A DNA stretch of 64,000 bases, from NCBI RefSeq assembly GCF_900105885.1, contig NZ_LT629780.1:2914001-2978000 (forward strand). The letters run 5' to 3'. The notes below the pieces were generated by a model. It did not search any database. It worked only from the letters and a program-made list of their open reading frames with translations, and was not told the DNA's origin. A program made the translations under genes and the position numbers. This document shows, piece by piece, positions 9,489 through 17,452 of this stretch. Every line of letters begins with the position of its first letter. Positions within the stretch are counted from its first letter, which is position 1. This DNA comes from Pseudomonas guangdongensis. Lineage in GTDB: Bacteria; Pseudomonadota; Gammaproteobacteria; Pseudomonadales; Pseudomonadaceae.

Positions 9489-9962
9489 TCAGTCGTGCCC
9501 GGCCTGCCCCTGCGGGTGGGTGCCGGGCACGTGGTTGTGCGGGTGTCCGTCGCCGCGGCGATCCTCGGCCAGCGGCTGCGACAGTTCGCGCAGGATGCCG
9601 CAGGCGTCCGCCGCGCCGGGGACGGTGCAGCGCTGGCGCAGGTTCAGCAGGTGCGCTTCGAGCTGGCGCAGCTCGCGGATGCGCGAGCAGACGTGTTCGA
9701 TGTGGCGGTCGAGCAGCCGGTTGACGTCGGCGCACGGCTCGTGCGGAGCGTCCTTGAGGCGCAGCAGGGCGCGGATTTCCTCGTGGGTCATGTCCAGCAG
9801 CCGGCAGTGGCGGATGAAGGTCAGGCGTTCGAGGTGTTCGCCGCCGTAGATCCGGTAGTTGCCTTCGCTGCGCGCCGGCGCGGGGAGCAGGCCTTCGCGC
9901 TCGTAGTAGCGGATGGTTTCCACCGCGGTTCCGGTATTTCTCGCCAGTTCGCCGATCTTCAT
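9489..9962 (-). CDS. cadR: MerR-family Cd(II)/Pb(II)-responsive regulator CadR
   Basis: A 157-aa MerR-type regulator. The HTH begins at the chosen ATG (9962): MKIGELARNTGTAVETIRYY. Three cysteines characteristic of the CadR group are visible, one in HEPCADVN and two in RCTVPGAADACGI, and the C-terminus is His-rich (GHPHNH...GTH), as in Pseudomonas CadR. It probably twists the 19-bp-spaced promoter of the divergent ATPase when metal is bound. An upstream in-frame start at 10007 would add an unrelated leader and is not preferred. Confidence 0.9.
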   Translation of the reverse strand: MKIGELARNTGTAVETIRYYEREGLLPAPARSEGNYRIYGGEHLERLTFIRHCRLLDMTHEEIRALLRLKDAPHEPCADVNRLLDRHIEHVCSRIRELRQLEAHLLNLRQRCTVPGAADACGILRELSQPLAEDRRGDGHPHNHVPGTHPQGQAGHD

Positions 9963-10013
9963 CGCCCTCTCCTCCGCCCCTCGATGGGCGCCCATCGCCG
10001 CCAGCATAGTCGC

Positions 10014-10044
10014 TTGACTCTGTAGCCACTACAGGCTGTTTACT
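10014..10044 (+). promoter_or_regulatory. MerR/CadR-type promoter with operator dyad for cadA
   Basis: The -35 TTGACT (10014-10019) and the weak -10 TTTACT (10039-10044) are 19 bp apart, the over-long spacing required by MerR-family activators. The perfect dyad CTGTAG-CCA-CTACAG lies inside the spacer. It is upstream of the ATPase and divergent from cadR, so CadR is the likely ligand. Confidence 0.75.
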
Positions 10045-10075
10045 CCCGGTACGCCATCCGAACAGGGAGAAGGCC

Positions 10076-12457
10076 ATGGCCTCCTGCAAGACCGACAATT
10101 GCGGCTGCTCGTCCGCCGCGCTCGCCCCGCCGGCCGGCATCCGCGTGGCGCGCTACCGCATCGACAACATGGATTGCCCCACCGAGGAACGGCTTATCCG
10201 TAGCCGCCTGGAAGGCTTCCCCGGTATCGCCACGCTGGACTTCGACCTGCTCGGGCGCACCCTGAGCATCGGCCACCGTCTCGACTCGCTGGCTGGCGTC
10301 GAGGCGCAACTCGCCGCCCTCGACATGCATGCCGTGCGTGTGGACAGCCGCCACACGCGGCTGGCCATCGCCGGCATGGACTGCCCGACCGAGGAACGGC
10401 TGATCCGCGAGCGTCTGGGCAGCCTGCCGGGCGTCGACAGCCTGGAGTTCGACCTGCTGAACCGCCAGTTGCGCATCGACCACGACCCGGCCGCGCTGGA
10501 GGCGATACTCGCCGCGCTGGCCGCCCTCGATCTGCCGGGGCGGGTGCTGGACGAGGCGGCGCCGGCCAATGCCGCCGGGGACGCCGCGCCGCGCCGGCCC
10601 TGGTGGCCGCTGGCGCTGTCCGGGGTCTGCGCGACCCTCGCCGAGGTCATGCACTGGGTCAACGGCGGCAACCACTGGCTGGTGATGCTGCTGGCCCTGC
10701 TGGCCATCGGCGTCGGCGGGCTGTCCACCTACCGCAAGGGCTGGATCGCCCTGCGCAACCGCAACCTGAACATCAACGCGCTGATGTCGATTGCCGTCAC
10801 CGGGGCCATGCTGATCGGCCAGTGGCCGGAGGCGGCGATGGTGATGTTCCTGTTCGCCCTCGCCGAGGTCATCGAGGCCCGCTCGCTGGAGCGTGCCCGC
10901 CACGCGATTCGCGGCCTGCTGGCGCTGGCCCCGGACACCGCCACCGTGCGGCAGGCCGATGGCGGCTGGCGGAGCATGCCGGCCAGCGCGGTGCAGGTCG
11001 GCGCGCAGGTGCGCCTGCGGCCGGGCGAGCGCATCGCGCTGGACGGCGTGGTCAGCGCCGGACGCTCGGCGGTGAACCAGGCGCCGATCACCGGCGAGAG
11101 CCTGCCGGTGGACAAGGCCCCCGGCGACAGCCTGTTCGCCGGCAGCATCAACGGCACCGGCGCGCTGGAGTACCGGGTCAGCGCCGAGGCCAGCCATTCG
11201 ACCCTGGCGCGGATCATCCAGGCGGTGGAGTCCGCCCAGGGACGCCGCGCGCCGACCCAGCGCTTCGTCGACCGCTTCGCGCAGGTCTACACCCCGGCGG
11301 TGTTCCTGGTCGCCCTGCTGACCGCGCTGATCCCGCCGCTGCTGCTCGCCGGGGACTGGCTGGAGTGGGTCTACCGGGCGCTGGTGCTGCTGGTGATCGC
11401 CTGCCCCTGCGCGCTGGTGATCTCCACCCCGGTGACGGTGGTCAGCGGCCTGGCCGCCGCCGCGCGCATGGGCATCCTGATCAAGGGCGGCGTGTACCTG
11501 GAGGAAGGTCGCCGGCTGGCCACCCTGGCGCTGGACAAGACCGGCACCCTGACCCATGGCCGACCGGTGCAGACCGACTTCCAGGCCCTCGACGGCGAGG
11601 CGGCGCAGGTGCAGCGGGTGGCCGCCAGTCTGGCCGCGCACTCCGACCATCCGGTGTCGCGCGCCATCGCCCGCGCCGCGCAGGAGGCCGGGCTGCAGAT
11701 GCTCGCGGTGAGCGGGCTGGAGGCGATTCCGGGGCACGGGGTGCGCGGCACGGTCGACGGCCAGTCCTGCCATCTGGGCAATCACCGGCTGATCGAGCGT
11801 CTGGGGCTGTGCTCGCCGGCCATCGAGGCACGCCTGGAGGCGCTGGAGCGGCAGGGCAAATCGGTGGTGCTACTGGCCGGCCCGCAGGGCGTGCGCGGCC
11901 TCTTCGCGGTGGCCGACACCCTGCGCGACAGCAGCCGCGCGGCGGTCGCCGAGCTGCACGCGCTGGGGGTGAAGACCCTGATGCTCAGCGGCGACAACCG
12001 CCACACCGCCGAGGCCATCGCCCGCGACGTCGGCATCGACGAGAGCTGCAGCGAACTGCTGCCGGAGGAGAAGCTGGCGCGCATCGAACGCCTGCTGGCG
12101 GACAGTCCGCCCGGCAGCGTCGGCATGGTCGGCGACGGCATCAACGACGCCCCGGCGCTGGCTCGCGCCAGTATCGGTTTCGCGATGGGCGCGGCGGGCA
12201 CCGACACCGCCATCGAAACCGCCGATGTCGCGCTGATGGACGACGATCTGCGCAAGATTCCCGCCTTCATCCGCCTCTCGCGCGCCACCGCGCGCGTCCT
12301 GCGGCAGAACATCGCCCTGGCCCTGGCGATCAAGGCGGTGTTCCTGGCGCTGACCTTCAGCGGCGATGCGACCCTGTGGATGGCGGTGTTCGCCGACATG
12401 GGCGCCAGCCTGCTGGTGGTGGCGAACGGCCTGCGCCTGCTGCGTCAGGCGCCATAG
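10076..12457 (+). CDS. cadA: Heavy-metal P1B-type ATPase (Cd/Zn/Pb exporter)
   Basis: A 793-aa P-type ATPase that exports divalent soft metals across the inner membrane. In order: a Cys-rich N-terminus (CKTDNCGCSS), two heavy-metal-associated domains each with the motif MDCPTEERLI rather than CxxC, membrane helices, the actuator motif TGES, the transmembrane CPC metal site (Cys443-Pro-Cys445), the phosphorylated Asp487 in DKTGTLTHG, and the hinge GDGINDAP. CPC together with the CadR-type regulator next door points to Cd/Zn/Pb rather than Cu. The start at 10076 has GGAGAAG about 4 nt upstream. Confidence 0.94.
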   Translation: MASCKTDNCGCSSAALAPPAGIRVARYRIDNMDCPTEERLIRSRLEGFPGIATLDFDLLGRTLSIGHRLDSLAGVEAQLAALDMHAVRVDSRHTRLAIAGMDCPTEERLIRERLGSLPGVDSLEFDLLNRQLRIDHDPAALEAILAALAALDLPGRVLDEAAPANAAGDAAPRRPWWPLALSGVCATLAEVMHWVNGGNHWLVMLLALLAIGVGGLSTYRKGWIALRNRNLNINALMSIAVTGAMLIGQWPEAAMVMFLFALAEVIEARSLERARHAIRGLLALAPDTATVRQADGGWRSMPASAVQVGAQVRLRPGERIALDGVVSAGRSAVNQAPITGESLPVDKAPGDSLFAGSINGTGALEYRVSAEASHSTLARIIQAVESAQGRRAPTQRFVDRFAQVYTPAVFLVALLTALIPPLLLAGDWLEWVYRALVLLVIACPCALVISTPVTVVSGLAAAARMGILIKGGVYLEEGRRLATLALDKTGTLTHGRPVQTDFQALDGEAAQVQRVAASLAAHSDHPVSRAIARAAQEAGLQMLAVSGLEAIPGHGVRGTVDGQSCHLGNHRLIERLGLCSPAIEARLEALERQGKSVVLLAGPQGVRGLFAVADTLRDSSRAAVAELHALGVKTLMLSGDNRHTAEAIARDVGIDESCSELLPEEKLARIERLLADSPPGSVGMVGDGINDAPALARASIGFAMGAAGTDTAIETADVALMDDDLRKIPAFIRLSRATARVLRQNIALALAIKAVFLALTFSGDATLWMAVFADMGASLLVVANGLRLLRQAP

Positions 12458-12508
12458 CCGGCGGGGGCCGCGGCGCGCGGGGACGGCGTTGCCGCGGCGC
12501 GCCCGGGC

Positions 12509-12952
12509 TTACTCCAGCTCTTCGTCGTCGCGGATCAGCACGCACAGACGACCCTGGTCGTCCTCGTGCCAGTCGTGGACGTAGTACATCGCCACCCCGC
12601 CCTCGGCGAGCATGACCGCCACGTAGTCGCCCACGTCGGGGGTGAAGAAGCCGCGCGCGGCAGGCTCGGCCTCGCACTCGATGAAGGCGTGGAAGAACAG
12701 CGCCGGGTCGTCCTCGTCGAAGTAGGCGGCGCAGGCCTCGGCATCCCACTCGGCCGGCGGCTGGAAGGCGCCGCGGAAGAGGATGCGCGCATCGCCCAGG
12801 TCTTCCTCCTCGGCGTCCGGGTCGTCCTCGTCGGCGCGGTACAGGGTGCAGTCCAGCGCCTGCGGATTGCCGAGGATTTCCCGCCGCGCCGCCAGGCGCT
12901 GCAACGGATCGAGGCCGTCGGCCTCGCACATCTGTACCCACACCTTGTCCAT
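12509..12952 (-). CDS. Acidic hypothetical protein, 147 aa
   Basis: I do not recognise the family. The protein is strongly acidic, with clusters such as DEDDPDAEEEDLGD and a DDEELE end, has no signal peptide or membrane segment, and looks like a compact cytoplasmic protein with several aromatic residues. The ATG at 12952 is preceded by GGGAG, which decides the start over the longer upstream form. It is convergent with cadA and points away from the HisN-like gene's promoter region. Codon use matches the chromosome. Confidence 0.7.
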   Translation of the reverse strand: MDKVWVQMCEADGLDPLQRLAARREILGNPQALDCTLYRADEDDPDAEEEDLGDARILFRGAFQPPAEWDAEACAAYFDEDDPALFFHAFIECEAEPAARGFFTPDVGDYVAVMLAEGGVAMYYVHDWHEDDQGRLCVLIRDDEELE

Positions 12953-13081
12953 GCTGCGCTCCCGAATATGGCTCTGCGAATCGGCGCCGGGCACCAGCCT
13001 GGCAGCGTGGCGCGACGCCACGGTGACAGCCGCCCCGGATCGAGGCGGCGGATCATAGCAAGGCTGCCGGCGCGACACCCG

Positions 13082-13873
13082 TTACATCGCGTGGCGCAGG
13101 CGCTCGACCAGCTGGGCGTGCAGCTCGGGGTCGCCGCAGGCGATCACCGCACCGCCGTGCTGGGCGGTGCTGCCGTCCCAGGCGGTCATCACCCCGCCGG
13201 CGCCCTCGACGATGGGCATCAGCGCCTGCACGTCGTAGGGCTGCAGGCTGGCCTCGACGATGGCGTCGACGAAGCCCGAGGCGAGCATGCAGTAGGCGTA
13301 GCAGTCGCCGCCGAAGCGCAGCAGCTGGGCATCGGCCGCCACCGCCTCGAAGGCGGCGCGGCGCGCAGCGCTGTCGAACATGTCAGGGGTGGTGCACATC
13401 AGTCGCGCGCTGGACAGGCTCTTGCAGGCGCGGGTGCGCAGCGGCGTGCCGTTGCGCCAGGCGCCTGCCGGGCTGCCGGTGTAGCGCTCGCCGGTGAACG
13501 GCTGGTTCATCACCCCGAGCACCGGGCGCTCGCCGTCGTTGAGGGCGATCAGCGTGCCCCACAGCGGCAGGCCGGTGATGAAGGCGCGGGTGCCGTCGAT
13601 GGGGTCGAGCACCCAGGTCAGCGGGCTGCTTCCGGTCACCGCGTCTTCCTCCTCGCCGAGGATGCCGTGCTCGGGGTAGCGGGCCAGGATCAGCTCGCGC
13701 ATGGCGCGCTCGGCGGCCTTGTCGGCGACGGTCACCGGGTCGAACAGCCGGCCGCCCTTGTCGTCCACCGCCAGTTCGGCGCGGAAATAGGGGGCGATGG
13801 CGGCGGCGGCGGCATCCGCCAGTTGCTCGGCGAAGGCCTGGTATTCGGCAAGTTGCGCAGCGCTGAGGGACAT
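13082..13873 (-). CDS. hisN: Inositol-monophosphatase family phosphatase, probably histidinol-phosphatase
   Basis: A 263-aa Mg-dependent phosphomonoesterase. The metal-binding signatures GEEED and LDPIDGTRAFITG and the C-terminal YDVQALMPIVEGAGG are clear. Length and the TRAF variant of the signature fit the HisN-type histidinol-phosphate phosphatases better than SuhB/CysQ, though substrate cannot be proven from sequence. The start at 13873 has a GGAG site. The reading frame is open far upstream into the ABC1 gene's opposite codon positions; that extension is not real. Confidence 0.85.
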   Translation of the reverse strand: MSLSAAQLAEYQAFAEQLADAAAAAIAPYFRAELAVDDKGGRLFDPVTVADKAAERAMRELILARYPEHGILGEEEDAVTGSSPLTWVLDPIDGTRAFITGLPLWGTLIALNDGERPVLGVMNQPFTGERYTGSPAGAWRNGTPLRTRACKSLSSARLMCTTPDMFDSAARRAAFEAVAADAQLLRFGGDCYAYCMLASGFVDAIVEASLQPYDVQALMPIVEGAGGVMTAWDGSTAQHGGAVIACGDPELHAQLVERLRHAM

Positions 13874-13932
13874 CGAAGGCTCCAGGGTACGAACGGGAAA
13901 GGCGCGGATCATAGCAAGGGCCGACACATCCT

Positions 13933-15219
13933 TCAGCCGGCCGGCGGCGCGCCGCGCAGGCCGCGCTCCAGCGCATCGGCCAGCGCCACCGGCACGCCGA
14001 GCCGCACCAGGTTCCAGTAGTGGCCCTCCAGGGTGCGGTTGACCAGCAGGGTGGTCGGCGAGGGCTGCAGGCTGCCGAGCATGCCCAGCACCTCGGGCGA
14101 CAGGTCGAGCAACTGGCGATGCAGACGCGTGGCGGCGAAATCCCAGGGCTGGCCGGGCTGCAGCACGGGGTGCAGCAGCGCCTGCAGGCGCCGGTACAGC
14201 GGCCACGGCGGCGCCGAGGCCGGCTGGCGCGTGCCCAAAGCCTGGAAGGCGCGCTCCAGACGCTCGACGCTGCCGGCCTGCAGGGCGCGGTAGGCGTCGA
14301 CGTAGGCCTGCAGCACGTCCGGCGCCAGGCGCTGCACGCAGCCGAAGTCGTAGACCACTAGCTCGCCGGCCTCGGTGTAGGCGAAGTTGCCGGCGTGCGG
14401 GTCGGCATGCAGCAGGCCCAGCTCGAAGGCCTGGGCGACCAGCCAGTCGACCAGGGTCTGCGCCACCCGCTGGCGCACCGCGACGCTGGCCCGGTCGATG
14501 CCCGAGAGCGGCAGGCCGGCCACTTCGTCGAGCGCCAGCACGCCGGGCCGGCACAGCGCCTCGCAGGGCTCGGGCAGGCGCAGCCCCGGCCAGGCGGCGA
14601 AGTGCCGGCGGTAGACCTTTAGCCGCTCCAGCTCCAGGGCATAGTCCAGCTCCGCCTCGATGCTGCGCGCCAGCTCGCGGTAGACGCCATCGAGCTGCCC
14701 GGCCGGCGCGCACAACAGGCGCCCGAGCGGCAGCAGGCGGCGCAGTTGGGCCAGGTCGGCGCGGCAGATCTCGGCCATGCCCGGATACTGCACCTTGAGC
14801 ATCAGCGGCCGGCCGTCGCGGGCCACGGCGCGATGCACCTGACCGAGCGAGGCGGCCGCGCAGGGCTGGGGCTCGATGTGGCGGAAATGACGCTGCAGAT
14901 CGCCGTCGTAGAGACGGCACAGGTGGGCTTCCAACTCGGCGAAAGGCAGCGCCGGCACCTGGTTCTGCAGCCGCGTCAACGCCTGCACGATCGGCTCGGG
15001 CAGCAGATCCTGCCACTGCGCGGCCATCTGTCCGAGCTTGAGCACCGGCCCCTTCATCTCGCCGAGCACCTCGCCGAGCAGCGCGCCCACCGGCTGCCAG
15101 TCGATCCCCTCGCGACCGCGCAGCAGGCGCTGGCCGACAGTGCCGCCGGCAATCCGCGCGGCGGTGCCGGTGAGCGTCAGGAAGCGCCCGAGGGCGGAGC
15201 GTGAAGGCGGAGTGGACAT
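13933..15219 (-). CDS. ABC1/AarF/UbiB-family atypical kinase
   Basis: A 428-aa protein-kinase-like (ABC1) protein. The family's VLKLGQMAAQ (KxGQ) helix, the Ala-rich loop AAASLGQVHRAV replacing the glycine-rich loop, the catalytic HADPHAGNF and the metal-binding YDFGCVQ are all readable. Relatives support ubiquinone synthesis or lipid homeostasis; this member is not ubiB itself by context, since no ubi genes are nearby. The start at 15219 was chosen because homologous sequence begins shortly after it. It is probably expressed separately from the HisN-like gene (59-bp gap). Confidence 0.88.
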   Translation of the reverse strand: MSTPPSRSALGRFLTLTGTAARIAGGTVGQRLLRGREGIDWQPVGALLGEVLGEMKGPVLKLGQMAAQWQDLLPEPIVQALTRLQNQVPALPFAELEAHLCRLYDGDLQRHFRHIEPQPCAAASLGQVHRAVARDGRPLMLKVQYPGMAEICRADLAQLRRLLPLGRLLCAPAGQLDGVYRELARSIEAELDYALELERLKVYRRHFAAWPGLRLPEPCEALCRPGVLALDEVAGLPLSGIDRASVAVRQRVAQTLVDWLVAQAFELGLLHADPHAGNFAYTEAGELVVYDFGCVQRLAPDVLQAYVDAYRALQAGSVERLERAFQALGTRQPASAPPWPLYRRLQALLHPVLQPGQPWDFAATRLHRQLLDLSPEVLGMLGSLQPSPTTLLVNRTLEGHYWNLVRLGVPVALADALERGLRGAPPAG

Positions 15220-15384
15220 CGCAAAGACCTCGCAGGAACCTGCCCCGATCCTCGGCGAGCCCGGCGGCGCGGGCAAGCCTGCATGCGACCACAGCGACGC
15301 CGCGCCGGACTGGCGGCACGCCGGGCAACCCGGCAAGATCGACCCAGCGGCGCTCCCCGGCGCCGACCGTCCACGGAGCGCGCC

Positions 15385-15840
15385 ATGCAAGCCGTCTACA
15401 TCGACACCGAATTCACCCAGCTCAGCGCGGAGCGCCGGCTGATCTCCCTCGGCCTGGTCGCCGCCGGCGGCGCCGAGTTCTACGTCGAACTCAGCGACAC
15501 CTGGGAGGAAGCCGACTGCTCGGACTTCGTGCGTGAGATCGTCCTGCCGCAACTGCAACCGCAGCGCCACGGCCTGCCGGCGGCCGAAGCCGCTCGGGCG
15601 GCGCATGCCTTTCTCACCGGGCTGGGCGAGATCGAGATCGTCGGCGATGCCCTGGCCTGGGACTGGCCGCTGCTGGTCGAGCTGCTGGCGCCTCTGGGCC
15701 TGCCCGATAACGTGTGCGGCCACCGCCAGGTCGATGACCCGCTCGCGGTGCTGCCCAGCGCGGCCATCCCCCATCACGCCCTCTACGACGCCCGGCTGCT
15801 CTGCGCCCTGTGCGAAGGCCGGGCGCTGCCCGGCGAGTGA
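15385..15840 (+). CDS. DEDD-type 3'-5' exonuclease-like protein
   Basis: A 151-aa protein beginning MQAVYIDTEFTQL. The DTE exonuclease I motif is at the extreme N-terminus, a DALAWDW segment could supply motif II, and PHHALYDARLLCALCE supplies the H-x-D of motif III. This resembles the short RNase-H-fold exonucleases of the Rv2179c type. It is divergent from the ABC1 kinase and is the last chromosomal gene before the ffs-integrated island. Substrate unknown. Confidence 0.75.
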   Translation: MQAVYIDTEFTQLSAERRLISLGLVAAGGAEFYVELSDTWEEADCSDFVREIVLPQLQPQRHGLPAAEAARAAHAFLTGLGEIEIVGDALAWDWPLLVELLAPLGLPDNVCGHRQVDDPLAVLPSAAIPHHALYDARLLCALCEGRALPGE

Positions 15841-15927
15841 ACGGGTCGCCCCTTGCGGCAGGCGCCAGAACGCCCTGCGGGCCGAGAATGGACGCAGCGA
15901 CGGGGAGGAAAACGGAATTTGCCGGGG

Positions 15928-16029
15928 CAGAAATGGAGGCGGCCCCGCCAGCCACGCCCCGGAACACAATGTCACCACTATGGCTGCTCCCTTCCGGGCC
16001 TGACCAGGTTTACGGCTGATTGTTGCGGG
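15928..16029. repeat. attL: left 102-bp ffs-derived direct repeat
   Basis: Matches 25413-25514 at 98 of 102 positions; the differences are at 15956, 15963, 15971 and 15977. Sequence beyond 16029 (TAGGC) departs from the right copy (GGGAC). The left flank is presumed to be the original chromosomal 3' side of ffs. Confidence 0.88.
15938..16029 (-). ncRNA. 5'-truncated second copy of 4.5S SRP RNA (remnant)
   Basis: On the minus strand this retains the conserved SRP Alu-less core, including CCTGGTCAGGCCCGGAAGGG, and the 3' strand ending GGGGCCGCC. The 5' strand that should pair with that 3' end (GGTGGCCCCGTCGG in the right copy) is replaced by element sequence, and no promoter is evident upstream. 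It is most likely a non-functional att remnant rather than a second functional SRP RNA. Confidence 0.7.
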
Positions 16030-16362
16030 TAGGCTTGGAGACCGCGCCATTACTGGCTTCCAGCGGTTTCTGTCCATCACACGACTATTGACTGGTGGCT
16101 GCATTCTACAGCGAGCGATTCAGCCTGTAGCAGCCCTTGGATCACCTGTTCGGATCACTTTTGGATCACTTTTGGATCACCTAGCCACACCCAGAGCGGC
16201 TATTTTTTGAGCAAATTTATGAGACCCCATATACGCAGGGGCTTACCTGTCGTTCCCCCGGTACCCTACCCAGGCTCGCCGTCTTAGAAGGAGCCTCCCC
16301 AAGCTGCTGCATCTTCCTGTGGCTGGCAGGGGCAGGGTTGAGGTCGCTGTGCCGTTCAAGTC
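16030..16362. other. Non-coding left end of the island
   Basis: No supported gene. It contains the four integrase arm-type repeats at 16137-16180 and otherwise unremarkable sequence up to the end of the Cys-rich small gene. No promoter was identified. Confidence 0.5.
16137..16180. repeat. Left cluster of TTGGATCAC arm-type repeats
   Basis: Four copies of the 9-mer or a one-base variant: 16137-16145, 16150-16158 (TCGGATCAC), 16161-16169 and 16172-16180. The same 9-mer recurs just inside the right end at 25349-25369. Position near both att sites suggests arm-type binding sites for the tyrosine recombinase. Confidence 0.65.
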
Positions 16363-16647
16363 TTAGGCATCATTCCAGCGCTCAATGTTTCCTTCCCAGC
16401 CCTCCATTTCCTCCTCGCTCATCGCGGATTCACCGTCGTGGTCGGAGCACTCGTCTTCGGAGTTCAGCTCGCTGAGGGCATACGCCGCCTCGCCCCTGCA
16501 GTAGCGGCAAAATCCGTACTCACCGCTGCTTGCCACGCAAGCGAAGTGAATGAAGTCTCCCGTGTCGTACCCCCCGGCCCTAATGGGGATCAGCGGCTCT
16601 CTGTCTTCACCTTGACCGCAAATGACGCACTGGTTTTCGTTTGACAT
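16363..16647 (-). CDS. Small Cys-rich putative zinc-binding protein
   Basis: A 94-aa acidic protein not recognised as a named family. An N-terminal CVICG (CxxC), an HFAC pair in the middle and CRYC (CxxC) about residues 40-50 form a likely zinc-knuckle or treble-clef arrangement; the C-terminal half is very acidic. GAGAAAGCAATG gives a plausible ribosome site. It is the leftmost gene of the island and runs opposite to the resolvase, toward attL. Confidence 0.65.
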   Translation of the reverse strand: MSNENQCVICGQGEDREPLIPIRAGGYDTGDFIHFACVASSGEYGFCRYCRGEAAYALSELNSEDECSDHDGESAMSEEEMEGWEGNIERWNDA

Positions 16648-16802
16648 TGCTTTCTCCTAGCTGGATTTGAGTAGAGGAAGACCACTCAAAGTAGGCTGAA
16701 AGATTGATGAGAGCCAGTGGATCAGATTGTGTACCTTTTGATCCATCCTGAAGCCTTCCTCAAGCCAACGAAGGAATGCGGCCTCCAAGTAGCTCAGATC
16801 TG

Positions 16803-16831
16803 TTGACTTCCACTGATCCACGACCTAGCAT
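16803..16831 (+). promoter_or_regulatory. Sigma-70-like promoter for the resolvase gene
   Basis: TTGACT (16803-16808), a 17-bp spacer and TAGCAT (16826-16831) precede the resolvase ATG by about 48 bp. Predicted from consensus match only. Confidence 0.45.
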
Positions 16832-16879
16832 CCTGAGCCAACCATTAGATCCACCTCTGCGCTCAGGGAGCAACCAGCC

Positions 16880-17452
16880 ATGACCGCCACCATCGCCTAC
16901 GTCCGAGTCAGCACCGACGACCAGACCACCGAGGCCCAGCGTCACACCATCAGCCAACGCTTCAACGTCAATGAGTGGTTCTCCGATGAGGCCACCAGTG
17001 GCGCTACGAAGGCGCTGCAGAGGGATGGGTTCAAGGCGCTACATGCCTATGCCCGCAAGGGAGATACCGTCGTGGTGGCTGCGATAGACCGTCTGGGCAG
17101 GGATACCATCGACGTTCTGGAGACGGTGGAGGCACTGAAGGCCAAGGGAGTGACAGTGGTCTCGATCCGTGAAGGCTTCGATCTCTCCAGCCCAGTGGGT
17201 AAGGCCATGCTGACCATGCTCGCTGCAATGGCAGAGCTGGAGCGATCCAACATCAAGGCGCGTCAGATGGCTGGAATAGAGAAGGCCAGGGCGCAGGGGA
17301 AGAAGCTGGGTGCCCCGAAGGTGATCGACGATGGGGCTGTGGCTGCCTGGAGGAAGGAGAACAGCGCCAGCATTGCCGATACCGCCCAGCACTGGAGGAT
17401 CTCCACGGCTGCAGTGAAGAGGGCTTGCCGGGCCTTCAGGGTCGAGGCTTGA
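16880..17452 (+). CDS. Serine recombinase (resolvase/invertase family)
   Basis: A 190-aa small serine recombinase. The nucleophile motif IAYVRVSTDDQ (Ser12) begins at the N-terminus, the core AAIDRLGRDTIDVLETV and the ELERSNIKARQMAGIEKA arm helix follow, and a C-terminal HTH ends the protein. Length is normal for Tn3/Hin-type resolvases. It lies inside the island, and 63-bp direct repeats start 154 bp downstream, which could be its substrate (inference). It may resolve element multimers or be a passenger. Confidence 0.9.
   Translation: MTATIAYVRVSTDDQTTEAQRHTISQRFNVNEWFSDEATSGATKALQRDGFKALHAYARKGDTVVVAAIDRLGRDTIDVLETVEALKAKGVTVVSIREGFDLSSPVGKAMLTMLAAMAELERSNIKARQMAGIEKARAQGKKLGAPKVIDDGAVAAWRKENSASIADTAQHWRISTAAVKRACRAFRVEA

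Noticed and set aside
13082..15328. Single 748-codon frame joining hisN with the ABC1 region
   Set aside because: The upstream half is out of frame with the ABC1 kinase and low-complexity; the real hisN start has a ribosome site at 13873.
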